Both the position numbers and the translations under genes were made by a program. Shown piece by piece: positions 7,347-14,984 of a DNA stretch of 30,299 nt (positions are counted from its first letter, which is position 1; every line of letters starts with the position of its first letter). Source of the stretch: Oscillospiraceae bacterium (GTDB lineage: Bacteria > Bacillota > Clostridia > Oscillospirales > Acutalibacteraceae); the NCBI GenBank assembly GCA_015066165.1, contig SVOX01000004.1:1-30299 (forward strand), in the 5' to 3' direction. A model generated the notes under the pieces. It was not told where the DNA came from and made no database searches. It saw only the letters and a program-made list of their open reading frames with translations.

Positions 7347-9577
7347 TACATTACCTCGTGGAAGGTACGGCTTATAACTTCTTTTTGTTGTTCACGTGAA
7401 AGTTTGTGGAAATTAACCGCATAACCCGAAACACGAATTGTAAGATTTGGATATGCTTCAGGATTATTATATGCTTCAACCAAGGTTTCACGGTTTAAAA
7501 CGTTTACGTTAATGTGATGCGCCTTTTTCGCAAAGTAACCGTCAAGAATTGCAACAAGGTTATTAACCTGTTCTTCCTTTTCTTTGCCCAAAGTTTGCGG
7601 TGTGATAGAGAAAGTATTTGAAATACCGTCACGGCAGTCATCATAACTGATTTTTGCAACCGAGTTAAGCGATGCCAAAGCGCCCTTTTCTTCACGGTTG
7701 TGCATTGGGTTAGCACCGGGGGCAAAAGCATCACCCGATTTTCTGCCGTCAGGGGTAGCACCTGTGTTTTTACCGTACATAACGTTTGAAGTAATAGTAA
7801 GTACCGACAAGGTGTGGATAGCATTTCTATAAGCCGGAGTTTTGCGAAGTTCGGTAATGGTTTGATGTGTAATTTCTTTTGCTATTGAGTCAACACGGTC
7901 GTCATCATTACCAAATTTGGGGAAATCACCCTCTGTTTCAAAGTCAACAATATAACCTTTATCGTTTTTAATTGGCTTAACTTTTGCGTATTTGATAGCG
8001 CTCAAAGAGTCAGCTATAACCGAAAGACCGGCTACACCAAACGCCATAAGACGCTCAACCTTTGTATCGTGCAAAGCCATTTGTGACTTTTCATAAGCGT
8101 ATTTATCGTGGGTTCTATGAATAATGTTCATAGTGTTAACGTAAAGTTTTGCAAGCCAGGTTAAATATTCATCTACACGTTCTTTAACCTTTTCATAATC
8201 GAGAATATCGCCTTCAATAACTTGCTTTTGCGGACCGATATGTATATCGCTTGTGGTATCGTAACCGCCGTTAAGCGCTATAAGCAACAACTTTGGTAGA
8301 TTGCATCTTGCGCCAAAGAATTGCATTTGTTTGCCAACCCGCATAGCCGAAACACAACAAGCAATTGCATAATCGTCGCCATAAATCGGGCGCATAATAT
8401 CGTCGTTTTCATATTGTATGGAATCGGTATCAACCGAAACTTTTGAACAAAACTTTTTAAATCCTCTTGGAAGTGAATTTGACCACAAAACAGTAAGGTT
8501 TGGTTCGGGTGAAGAACCAAGTGTGTAAAGGGTGTTAAGTATGCGGAAACTTGACTTTGTAACAAGTGTTCTTCCGTCTTCACCCATACCGCCTACCGCT
8601 TCGGTAATCCACATTGGGTCACCGCCGAAAAGTTCGTTATATTCGGGTGTGCGAAGATGACGTGCCATACGAAGTTTCATAACAAAATCGTCAATAATTT
8701 CTTGTGCGCCTTCTTCGGTCAAAGTACCGTTTTTAATATCACGTTCAATATAAATATCAAAAAACGTACTAACTCTGCCCATACTCATTGCGGCACCGTT
8801 TTGCTCTTTAATTGCGGCAAGATAAGCAAAATAAGTCCACTGTACTGCTTCACGTGTGTCTTTAGCGGGTTTGCTAATGTTAAAGCCGTACATTTCTGCC
8901 ATATCTTTCATATAACCCAAGAAAGATATTTGTTGATGAAGTTCTTCTGCCAAACGCATTTCTTCTTCGCCAAAATTACCGTTTGCTAAATTATCCTTAT
9001 CCTTTTGTTTTTCTTCTAAAAGGCGGTCTATACCGTAAAGAGCAACACGGCGGTAGTCGCCTATAATTCTGCCACGGCCGTAAGCATCGGGCAAACCTGT
9101 TATAACGTGGCAATGACGTGCCAAGCGCATTTCGTTAGAATAACAACGGAACACGCCTTCGTTATGGGTTGTACGGTATTGGAATTCATTTTCAATTTTA
9201 TCGCTTAACTTATAACCATATGCAGTACATGCCTGACGTGCCATACGAATACCGCCAAATGGATTAATACCACGTTTTAGCGGACGGTTGGTTTGAAGTC
9301 CTACAATAATTTCATTTTCCTTATCCAAATAACCCGGTTCAAACGAAGTTAGCGATGAAACGGTAGCGGTATCTATATCAAGCACACCGCCAAACTGACG
9401 CTCTACCATAAACAAAGCGTTGAGTTTTTTCATAAGGTCTTTAGTTCTTGCAGTCGCTTCTGCCAAGAAACTGTCATCACCTTTATATTCGGTGTAGTTT
9501 TGCTGAATAAAATCACGTACGTTTATTTCGCTTTGCCATTTACCTTCCTTAAAACCGTTCCAATTTTCGTGTGTCAT
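7346..9577 (-). CDS. pflB: formate acetyltransferase (pyruvate formate-lyase)
   Basis: PflB converts pyruvate and CoA to acetyl-CoA and formate under anaerobic conditions. The 743-residue protein has the two catalytic cysteines in IACCVSAM (Cys407-Cys408) and the C-terminal glycyl-radical loop RVSGYAV (Gly718), both intact. The ATG at 9577 was chosen because AAAGGAG lies seven bases upstream and MTHENWNGFKEGKW matches PflB N-termini; the longer frame to 9694 runs through the riboswitch. Formate from this enzyme feeds 10-formyl-tetrahydrofolate synthesis, which explains control by a ZTP-sensing leader. It is divergent from the ACT/UPF0210 pair. Confidence 0.97.
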   Translation of the reverse strand: MTHENWNGFKEGKWQSEINVRDFIQQNYTEYKGDDSFLAEATARTKDLMKKLNALFMVERQFGGVLDIDTATVSSLTSFEPGYLDKENEIIVGLQTNRPLKRGINPFGGIRMARQACTAYGYKLSDKIENEFQYRTTHNEGVFRCYSNEMRLARHCHVITGLPDAYGRGRIIGDYRRVALYGIDRLLEEKQKDKDNLANGNFGEEEMRLAEELHQQISFLGYMKDMAEMYGFNISKPAKDTREAVQWTYFAYLAAIKEQNGAAMSMGRVSTFFDIYIERDIKNGTLTEEGAQEIIDDFVMKLRMARHLRTPEYNELFGGDPMWITEAVGGMGEDGRTLVTKSSFRILNTLYTLGSSPEPNLTVLWSNSLPRGFKKFCSKVSVDTDSIQYENDDIMRPIYGDDYAIACCVSAMRVGKQMQFFGARCNLPKLLLIALNGGYDTTSDIHIGPQKQVIEGDILDYEKVKERVDEYLTWLAKLYVNTMNIIHRTHDKYAYEKSQMALHDTKVERLMAFGVAGLSVIADSLSAIKYAKVKPIKNDKGYIVDFETEGDFPKFGNDDDRVDSIAKEITHQTITELRKTPAYRNAIHTLSVLTITSNVMYGKNTGATPDGRKSGDAFAPGANPMHNREEKGALASLNSVAKISYDDCRDGISNTFSITPQTLGKEKEEQVNNLVAILDGYFAKKAHHINVNVLNRETLVEAYNNPEAYPNLTIRVSGYAVNFHKLSREQQKEVISRTFHEVM

Positions 9578-9608
9578 TGTTTTCTCCTTTATATTAAACT
9601 CAAATTCT

Positions 9609-9648
9609 TGGGTTGAAAAAAGCAACCCAGTCTTCTTAACTGAATTGC
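9609..9648 (-). terminator. riboswitch expression platform: terminator and competing hairpin
   Basis: Read on the minus strand, GCAATTCAGT (9648-9639) pairs with ACTGGGTTGC (9631-9622), two G-U wobbles, seven-base loop, and is followed at once by six T (9621-9616): an intrinsic terminator. Its 3' arm can instead pair downstream, TGGGTTG (9629-9623) with CAACCCA (9615-9609), which would destroy the terminator. The 5' arm starts inside the aptamer's last stem. Confidence 0.75.
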
Positions 9649-9715
9649 CCAGACGGTCGGCTAAAAAGCGGCATACTCCCCTATGGTTACCCATAATTTC
9701 CGTCAGTCATATGCC
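9647..9715 (-). ncRNA. ZTP riboswitch (pfl motif) in the pflB leader
   Basis: This known riboswitch class senses ZTP/ZMP, which accumulate when 10-formyl-tetrahydrofolate is short. On the minus strand, stem P1 is GGCATAT (9715-9709) with GTATGCC (9676-9670). P2 is TATGG/CCATA closed by a GTAA tetraloop, followed by the conserved GGGGAG. After a short linker comes GCCGACCGTCTGGGC (9661-9647), the signature 3' domain. GACGG (9704-9700) can form a five-pair pseudoknot with CCGTC (9656-9652); relative to the common GGCG/CGCC pairing this includes a compensated G-C to A-U change. It lies between the promoter and the pflB ribosome site, so it should control both pflB and pflA. Confidence 0.92.
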
Positions 9716-9727
9716 GTTGCACAATAT

Positions 9728-9756
9728 ATTGTATATTATATTTTGCGTTTTGTCAA
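9728..9756 (-). promoter_or_regulatory. predicted promoter of pflBA
   Basis: On the minus strand, TTGACA (9756-9751), a 17-base spacer and TACAAT (9733-9728) are present. Transcription would start near 9721, just ahead of riboswitch stem P1, leaving a leader of about 145 bases. Confidence 0.75.
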
Positions 9757-9843
9757 TATCTTGTTGATAAAATATTAAAATTTTTTGTTTTTGTCACTAC
9801 ATATAGTATGCCATAAAGTGTTTAAGAAGTCAACAATACTATG

Positions 9844-9872
9844 TTGATTTTTTAATTTTTGTATGATACAAT
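9844..9872 (+). promoter_or_regulatory. predicted promoter of the ACT-UPF0210 operon
   Basis: TTGATT (9844-9849), a 17-base spacer and TACAAT (9867-9872) with TG at 9864-9865 are present. AAAGGAG at 9889-9895 is the ribosome site. An inverted repeat TCAACA/TGTTGA (9830-9847) overlaps the -35 box and could be an operator. Confidence 0.6.
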
Positions 9873-9902
9873 TATAAAAGCGATTTTTAAAGGAGAATTT
9901 TT

Positions 9903-10172
9903 ATGAAAACTGTTGTATCTGTTATAGGTAAAGACGCTGTTGGCATTATTGCCGATGTAAGCGCTATATGTAATGAATGTAATGCGAACATTATAGATAT
10001 TACACAATCGGTATTACAGGATATGTTTGTAATGGTGATGCTTACAGAAATTAAAGATTTAAACTGTTCTTTTGCTGATTATTCCGAAAAAATGAAGAAT
10101 TTAGGCAAGCAACGTAATCTTGATATTCGTGTTATGCACGAAGACGTTTTCAACTCTATGCACAGAATTTGA
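9903..10172 (+). CDS. ACT domain protein (UPF0237 type)
   Basis: The 89-residue protein is almost entirely one ACT domain. It starts with KTVVSVIGKDAVGIIADVSA, the typical first strand and helix of a small-molecule-binding regulatory fold, followed by NANIIDITQSVLQDMFVMVM. Stand-alone ACT proteins of this kind usually act as amino-acid or ligand sensors. It lies ten bases upstream of the UPF0210 gene, a pairing conserved across many Firmicutes, so it probably regulates or partners with that protein. Ligand and function are not known. It has its own promoter and is divergent from pflB. Confidence 0.88.
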   Translation: MKTVVSVIGKDAVGIIADVSAICNECNANIIDITQSVLQDMFVMVMLTEIKDLNCSFADYSEKMKNLGKQRNLDIRVMHEDVFNSMHRI

Positions 10173-10182
10173 GAGGTAAAAA

Positions 10183-11541
10183 ATGATTAACCTTAATGAC
10201 ATAATGGAAACCATAAATATGATTTCCGAAGAAAACCTTGACATCAGAACAATCACTATGGGTATCTCGCTCCTCGACTGTTGCGACTCTAACCCCGAAA
10301 AAGCGTGTGAAAAGATATATGAAAAAATCACCCGTTTAGCCGGAAACCTTGTAAAAGTTGGCGAAGATATTGAAAAAGAATTTGGCATACCCATTATAAA
10401 CAAACGTATTTCGGTTACACCAATTTCAATGGTTTTGGCTTCATCGGGCGGAGACCCTTTAATGTATGCCAAAACTTTACAACGTGCCGCCGATGCTACA
10501 GGCGTTAACTTTATTGGCGGTTATTCAGCCCTTGTTCATAAGGGTTTTTCAGCCGGCGACGAAGCACTTATCCGTTCTATCCCACGGGCTTTAAGCGAAA
10601 CTACAAATATATGTTCATCAGTAAATATTGGCTCTACAAAAGCCGGTATCAATATGGATGCCGTAAAACTTATGGGCGAAATTGTGCGTGAAACGGCTGA
10701 AATTACAAAAGACCGTGAATGTATTGGTTGCGCAAAACTTGTTGTATTTTGCAACGCTGTTGAAGATAATCCCTTTATGGCAGGCGCTTTTCACGGCGTT
10801 GGCGAACCGGACTGTGTAATTCACGTTGGCGTATCGGGTCCGGGTGTTGTTCAAGCAGCGCTTAAAAAATGTCCAAACGGTGACCTTGGTCAGTTAGCAG
10901 AAATTATAAAACGCACTGCCTTTAAAATAACCCGTATGGGTCAACTTGTTGGCAGTGAAGCGTCAAAACGTCTTGGAGTTCCTTTTGGTATTGTTGACTT
11001 ATCGTTAGCCCCCACCCCTGCTGTTGGTGACTCTGTTGCCCATATTTTAGAAGAAATGGGTCTTGAAACCTGTGGCACCCACGGTACTACCGCCGCTTTG
11101 GCATTACTCAACGATGCCGTAAAAAAAGGTGGCGTAATGGCTTCTTCCTACGTTGGCGGTCTTTCGGGTGCATTTATCCCCGTAACCGAAGATGCAGGTA
11201 TGATTGACGCCGCACGCTCGGGTGACTTAAAACTTGAAAAACTTGAAGCAATGACTGCTGTTTGCTCGGTAGGACTTGATATGATAGCAATTCCGGGCGA
11301 AACACCTGCTGAAGTTATTTCAGCGATTATAGCAGACGAAGCGGCTATCGGTATGGTAAACTCTAAAACCACCGCCGTACGTGTTATTCCCGCTATTGGC
11401 AAAAAGATGGGTGAAGAACTTGATTTTGGCGGTCTTTTGGGCTCGGGACCGATTATGAGTGTAAATCTCAACAAAAGCCCCAAAAAATTTATCGACCGTG
11501 CAGGACGTATCCCCGCCCCACTTCAAAGTCTTAAAAATTAA
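10183..11541 (+). CDS. UPF0210 (DUF711, 'PFL family') protein
   Basis: The 452-residue cytoplasmic protein belongs to a widespread family of unknown function. Recognisable stretches include the N-terminal NLDIRTITMGISLLDC, KRISVTPISMVLASS, the small-residue loop VGVSGPGVVQ, LAPTPAVGDSVAHILEEMG, THGTTAALALLNDAVKKGG and GGLLGSGPIM. The family is described as having a fold related to pyruvate formate-lyase, but I see no RVSGYAV glycyl-radical motif at the C-terminus, so radical chemistry is not supported here. It follows the ACT gene by ten bases, with GAGAGG as ribosome site. Its location next to pflBA is suggestive but may be chance. Confidence 0.9.
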   Translation: MINLNDIMETINMISEENLDIRTITMGISLLDCCDSNPEKACEKIYEKITRLAGNLVKVGEDIEKEFGIPIINKRISVTPISMVLASSGGDPLMYAKTLQRAADATGVNFIGGYSALVHKGFSAGDEALIRSIPRALSETTNICSSVNIGSTKAGINMDAVKLMGEIVRETAEITKDRECIGCAKLVVFCNAVEDNPFMAGAFHGVGEPDCVIHVGVSGPGVVQAALKKCPNGDLGQLAEIIKRTAFKITRMGQLVGSEASKRLGVPFGIVDLSLAPTPAVGDSVAHILEEMGLETCGTHGTTAALALLNDAVKKGGVMASSYVGGLSGAFIPVTEDAGMIDAARSGDLKLEKLEAMTAVCSVGLDMIAIPGETPAEVISAIIADEAAIGMVNSKTTAVRVIPAIGKKMGEELDFGGLLGSGPIMSVNLNKSPKKFIDRAGRIPAPLQSLKN

Positions 11542-11548
11542 TGGAAAA

Positions 11549-11589
11549 ACTCCCCGAAAAGATAAAACTTTTCGGGGAGTAATTTTTTT
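11549..11589 (+). terminator. rho-independent terminator after the UPF0210 gene
   Basis: A perfect 13-bp stem, ACTCCCCGAAAAG (11549-11561) with 11568-11580, has a six-base loop and is followed by seven T (11583-11589). It begins eight bases after the stop codon. Confidence 0.95.
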
Positions 11590-11600
11590 GTAAATATAAT

Positions 11601-12182
11601 TTACATTAAATAGCCAACTGCTATACCAATTACCGCTGAAATACAAATTATAATTATTGGGTGCACCTTTTTAAACGTTAATATTAAAGCACCAATAAAT
11701 ATAACTGCCGAAGCGTAAAAATCAACACTTTTGAAAATTTCTAAACTAAAACCCGAAGGAATAAAAACCGTAGCGGCAATAGATAAAACCGCCGACCCGA
11801 TAAAGCCGATAACCGCAGGTTTAAGCCCTGTCATACAACCGGCAACCACAGTGCTGTTTTTAAATTTTTCATAACATTTTGCAACAATTAAAATAATTAT
11901 AAACGATGGTAAAACCACCCCTAAAGTAGCGCAAAAGGCACCAAAAATTCCACCCAAAACGCCAAATTGTATCCCTTGGCTATTACCAATAAAGGTTGCC
12001 ATATTTATAGCAAAAGGACCCGGTGTTGACTCGCTAACCGCAATAAAATCGACAATTTCTTGGAGAGGCATCCAACCGTTTGAAAGTACCGCTTCTTTTA
12101 TAAACGGAAGCATTGCATAACCGCCGCCAAAAGTAAATGCACCAATTTTAAAAAAGGTTAAAAACAACTTTAAAAATATCAT
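11601..12182 (-). CDS. chromate transporter family protein, half-size subunit (second)
   Basis: The 193-residue integral membrane protein has about six hydrophobic segments. It carries the family N-terminal signature FKIGAFTFGGGYAMLPF and the loop ESTPGPFAINMATFIGN, both diagnostic for one half of a ChrA-type (CHR superfamily) transporter. Half-size CHR proteins normally act as a pair, and its ATG overlaps the stop of the upstream partner by four bases (ATGA), indicating tight coupling. The family includes chromate efflux proteins, but many members in anaerobes have no proven substrate. It has AAGGTGG as ribosome site inside the partner's 3' end. Confidence 0.9.
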   Translation of the reverse strand: MIFLKLFLTFFKIGAFTFGGGYAMLPFIKEAVLSNGWMPLQEIVDFIAVSESTPGPFAINMATFIGNSQGIQFGVLGGIFGAFCATLGVVLPSFIIILIVAKCYEKFKNSTVVAGCMTGLKPAVIGFIGSAVLSIAATVFIPSGFSLEIFKSVDFYASAVIFIGALILTFKKVHPIIIICISAVIGIAVGYLM

Positions 12183-12739
12183 TTTTCCACCTTGCCTTTC
12201 AAGGTTAAGGAATACACCAGCCCTAACGCCGCAAACCCTATTATACAGTAAATCACAGGGAATTTAAAGAATGCCACTGCCACAAGCGAAAGTGCCATTA
12301 TAACATAATAAAACACACCTTTGGGACACTGCTTGTACATCTTTATAAGCGCTTTAATAATAAGCGCTAAAACACCTGCTCTAATTCCGTTAAAGGCATA
12401 TTGAACTGCTTTTAAACTTTTAAATTCGTTCAAAACGTAGGATAAAATTAAAATAATTATAAACGAAGGACTCACAACACCTAAAGTAGCAAAAAACGAA
12501 CCCCAAAATCCCGCTACACGATATCCAACAAAGGTGGCTGAATTTATGGCAACAGGACCGGGTGTTGACTCTGCAATAGCAATAATATCTAAAATGTCGC
12601 TTTCGCTTATCCATTTACGTCTGTTTACAGTTTCTTCGCTTATAAGCGGTATCATAGCATATCCGCCGCCAAAGGTAAAAGCGCCAATGCGAAAAAACAC
12701 CCAAAAAACCGAGAAAAGAACCTTTAATTTTTTTAACAT
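12179..12739 (-). CDS. chromate transporter family protein, half-size subunit (first)
   Basis: The 186-residue membrane protein is homologous to its downstream partner: FFRIGAFTFGGGYAMIPLI near the N-terminus, then ESTPGPVAINSATFVGY. It has about six hydrophobic segments. The two genes would assemble into a full CHR-type transporter. The ATG at 12739 was chosen because AGAGGT lies six bases upstream and the frame from 12790 would overlap the promoter's -10 box. Transcription starts from a perfect consensus promoter just upstream. The substrate is unknown, and naming it chromate would be by family only. Confidence 0.88.
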   Translation of the reverse strand: MLKKLKVLFSVFWVFFRIGAFTFGGGYAMIPLISEETVNRRKWISESDILDIIAIAESTPGPVAINSATFVGYRVAGFWGSFFATLGVVSPSFIIILILSYVLNEFKSLKAVQYAFNGIRAGVLALIIKALIKMYKQCPKGVFYYVIMALSLVAVAFFKFPVIYCIIGFAALGLVYSLTLKGKVEK

Positions 12740-12769
12740 AAAATACCTCTTATTACAAAAATTAACTTT

Positions 12770-12798
12770 ATTATAATCTTTTGCTTGCAATATGTCAA
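12770..12798 (-). promoter_or_regulatory. consensus promoter of the chromate-transporter pair
   Basis: On the minus strand, a perfect TTGACA (12798-12793), a 17-base spacer and a perfect TATAAT (12775-12770) are present. A palindrome GATAAA-A-TTTATC (12812-12824) lies just upstream of the -35 box and could be a regulator site. Confidence 0.8.
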
Positions 12799-12884
12799 TG
12801 ATTCACCTTGTGATAAAATTTATCGACTATCTGTATATATAATAATATATTAAAAATAAGTACATATCTTATTAAGTAATTACC

Positions 12885-12913
12885 TTGACTTTTTAGGGTG
12901 TTTGTTGTAAAAT
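12885..12913 (+). promoter_or_regulatory. predicted promoter of the surface-glycan operon
   Basis: TTGACT (12885-12890), a 17-base spacer and TAAAAT (12908-12913) are present. It is the only clear promoter before the eight same-strand genes ending at 23830. The leader of about 80 bases contains two TTTGCAAA palindromes. Confidence 0.65.
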
Positions 12914-12945
12914 TATATTTGTTAAGTTATATTCAAAATTACGCC

Positions 12946-12975
12946 TTTGCAAATATGTGGTTAATGTTTGCAAAC
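12946..12975. repeat. paired TTTGCAAA palindromes in the glycan operon leader
   Basis: TTTGCAAA occurs at 12946-12953 and 12967-12974; the second extends to GTTTGCAAAC. Their centres are 21 bases apart, two helical turns, which suits a dimeric or tetrameric regulator binding one face of the DNA downstream of the promoter. Confidence 0.4.
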
Positions 12976-12998
12976 GGTTATGAACGGATGTGAAATTT

Positions 12999-14114
12999 AT
13001 GAAAAATTTTATACCTGTAACAAGACCGTTATTACCGGATTTTGACGATTTTGTAAATGAACTTCGTGATGTTTGGGATAATCAATGGCTTACAAACTAC
13101 GGCCCTAAACATCAAAAATTGGAAGCCGAGTTGAAATCTTATTTAGGTGTTGAAAACATCTCACTTTTCACCAACGGCCACTTGGCATTACAGGTTGCTT
13201 TAAGAGCATTAGAGCTTAAAGGTGAAATAATAACAACCCCTTTCACCTACGCCTCTACCACACACGCTATTGTTGAATGTGGTTGCACACCGGTTTTTTG
13301 TGATATCGACCCTGTAACATTAACAATTGATACTAAAAAAATCGAAGACCTTATTACCGAAAAAACCACCGCAATTTTAGCGGTGCACGTTTACGGAACT
13401 GCGTGTGATCACAAAGAACTCAAAAGAATAGCAAATAAGCACAATTTAAAACTCATATATGACGCTGCTCACACTTTTGGTGTGACTGTTGACGGTAAGG
13501 GCATTGGCTCACTTGGTGATATTTCAATGTTTAGTTTCCATGCAACAAAAGTTTTCAACACCATTGAAGGCGGATGCCTTACTTACTCTGACCCATCACT
13601 AAAGCAAAAAATCGAGGCAATTTGTTCATTTGGTTTTGAAAAAAACACAAGTAATGCACTTTACGTTGGTACAAATGCAAAAATGACTGAAGTTTCTGCA
13701 GTAATGGGACTTTGTAATTTGAAAATTGTTGACGAGTCATTAAAAAAACGCAAAAAAGTATTTGAATACTACAATGAAAAATTCAAAAACTTTGATGCTT
13801 TGCAACTTATTTGTGAACAAGAAGGCGTAAAAACCAACTACTCATATTACCCAATTATAATAAACCCGGATAAGTGCAAAACAAATTGCGACCAAATTGC
13901 AAAAAAACTGGAAGAACAACAAATTATACCAAGAAGATACTTCGCACCGCTAACAAGTGAATTCTCTTGTTATAAAAACTGTTTTAAAAACTATGAAACC
14001 CCCGTTGCCGATTTTGTTTCCAAAAACGTTTTAGTTTTACCTTTATATCCAAATTTAAATTTAGAAGAATGTGAAAAAATATACAACATAATTGTGAAGG
14101 AGCTTGAAAAGTAA
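12999..14114 (+). CDS. DegT/DnrJ/EryC1 sugar aminotransferase, VioA-like
   Basis: This 371-residue PLP enzyme should transfer an amino group to a nucleotide-linked keto-sugar. It has the N-terminal PVTRPLLPDFDDFV and DNQWLTNYGP motifs, the cofactor-region stretch FTNGHLALQVAL, DAAHTFGV and the PLP lysine in SFHATKVFNTIEGG (Lys184). From memory it resembles VioA, the dTDP-4-keto-6-deoxyglucose 4-aminotransferase making dTDP-viosamine; a 3-aminotransferase is the alternative. RmlA and RmlB, which make the keto-sugar, follow directly, and its stop overlaps the rmlA start as TAATG. The ATG at 12999 has only a weak ribosome site (GGATGTGA); a GTG at 12990 is possible. Confidence 0.88.
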   Translation: MKNFIPVTRPLLPDFDDFVNELRDVWDNQWLTNYGPKHQKLEAELKSYLGVENISLFTNGHLALQVALRALELKGEIITTPFTYASTTHAIVECGCTPVFCDIDPVTLTIDTKKIEDLITEKTTAILAVHVYGTACDHKELKRIANKHNLKLIYDAAHTFGVTVDGKGIGSLGDISMFSFHATKVFNTIEGGCLTYSDPSLKQKIEAICSFGFEKNTSNALYVGTNAKMTEVSAVMGLCNLKIVDESLKKRKKVFEYYNEKFKNFDALQLICEQEGVKTNYSYYPIIINPDKCKTNCDQIAKKLEEQQIIPRRYFAPLTSEFSCYKNCFKNYETPVADFVSKNVLVLPLYPNLNLEECEKIYNIIVKELEK

Positions 14115-14983
14115 TGAAAGGTATTATTTTAGCAGGTGGTAAAGGTACACGCCTTTATCCTATGACCAAAGTCGTTTCAAAACAACTATTGCCAATTTAC
14201 GACAAACCAATGATATATTATCCATTGTCAGTTCTTATGTTGGCAAACATTAAAGAAATTTTAATCATCTCCACACCCGATGACCTTCCCATGTATGAAC
14301 AATTATTGGGTGACGGTAAAGAATTTGGTCTTGAATTACATTATGCTGTTCAAGAAAAACCCCGCGGACTTGCCGATGCATTTATTATTGGCGAAGAATT
14401 TATTGGAGACGATAACGTTGCCTTGGTTTTAGGTGACAATATATTCTTTGGACAAGACTTCTCAAACATTTTAAGAAAAGCCGCATCTATTGAACACGGC
14501 GCTATGATTTTTGGCTACCCTGTTAAAAATCCAAAAGCATTTGGTGTTGTTGAATTTGGTGAAGACGGAAAAGTACTTTCAATTGAAGAAAAACCCGAAG
14601 TGCCAAAATCAAACTTTGCAGTACCCGGTCTTTACTTCTATTCTAACGATGTTGTTGAAATTGCTAAAAACGTAAAACCGTCGGCCAGAGGCGAAATTGA
14701 AATAACCGCAATAAACAACGAATATTTAGAACGCGGCGATTTGTATGTTACCTTGCTTGGAAGAGGTATGGCTTGGTTGGATACCGGCACACCAAAGGGT
14801 ATGCTTAAAGCAGCAGAATTTGTTGAATCTGTTCAATCACGTCAGGGCTTTTACATCTCCTGCCCAGAGGAAATTGCTTGGAGAAGAAATTTCATTTCAA
14901 CCGAACAATTATTGGCACTTGGTGAAAAATTAAAAATGACCGATTACGGTCAATACATATTATCATTACCGGAGGAAAAATAA
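14114..14983 (+). CDS. rmlA: glucose-1-phosphate thymidylyltransferase
   Basis: RmlA (RfbA) makes dTDP-glucose from dTTP and glucose-1-phosphate, the entry step for dTDP-deoxysugars. The 289-residue protein has the nucleotide-binding GGKGTRLYPMT and KQLLPIYDKPM motifs, LVLGDNIFFG with the metal-binding Asp, GVVEFG, EEKP and AWLDTGTP. Length and motifs fit the short tetrameric enzyme. It is translationally coupled to the aminotransferase and followed one base after its stop by rmlB. No rmlC or rmlD is present, so the pathway here probably leaves toward an amino-sugar rather than rhamnose. Confidence 0.96.
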   Translation: MKGIILAGGKGTRLYPMTKVVSKQLLPIYDKPMIYYPLSVLMLANIKEILIISTPDDLPMYEQLLGDGKEFGLELHYAVQEKPRGLADAFIIGEEFIGDDNVALVLGDNIFFGQDFSNILRKAASIEHGAMIFGYPVKNPKAFGVVEFGEDGKVLSIEEKPEVPKSNFAVPGLYFYSNDVVEIAKNVKPSARGEIEITAINNEYLERGDLYVTLLGRGMAWLDTGTPKGMLKAAEFVESVQSRQGFYISCPEEIAWRRNFISTEQLLALGEKLKMTDYGQYILSLPEEK

Positions 14984-14984
14984 A

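Noticed and set aside
9578..9694. N-terminal extension of pflB up to base 9694
   Set aside because: The extension translates the ZTP riboswitch and its terminator. A strong ribosome site lies before the ATG at 9577 and family N-termini start there.
9757..9783. Rex-type redox operator upstream of the pflB promoter
   Set aside because: TTGTTGATAAAATATTAAAA has only one half-site similar to the consensus; the second half lacks the AACAA end.
10183..11541. UPF0210 protein as a functional glycyl-radical enzyme
   Set aside because: No RVSGYAV-like loop is found at its C-terminus and no activase is paired with it apart from the one serving PflB.
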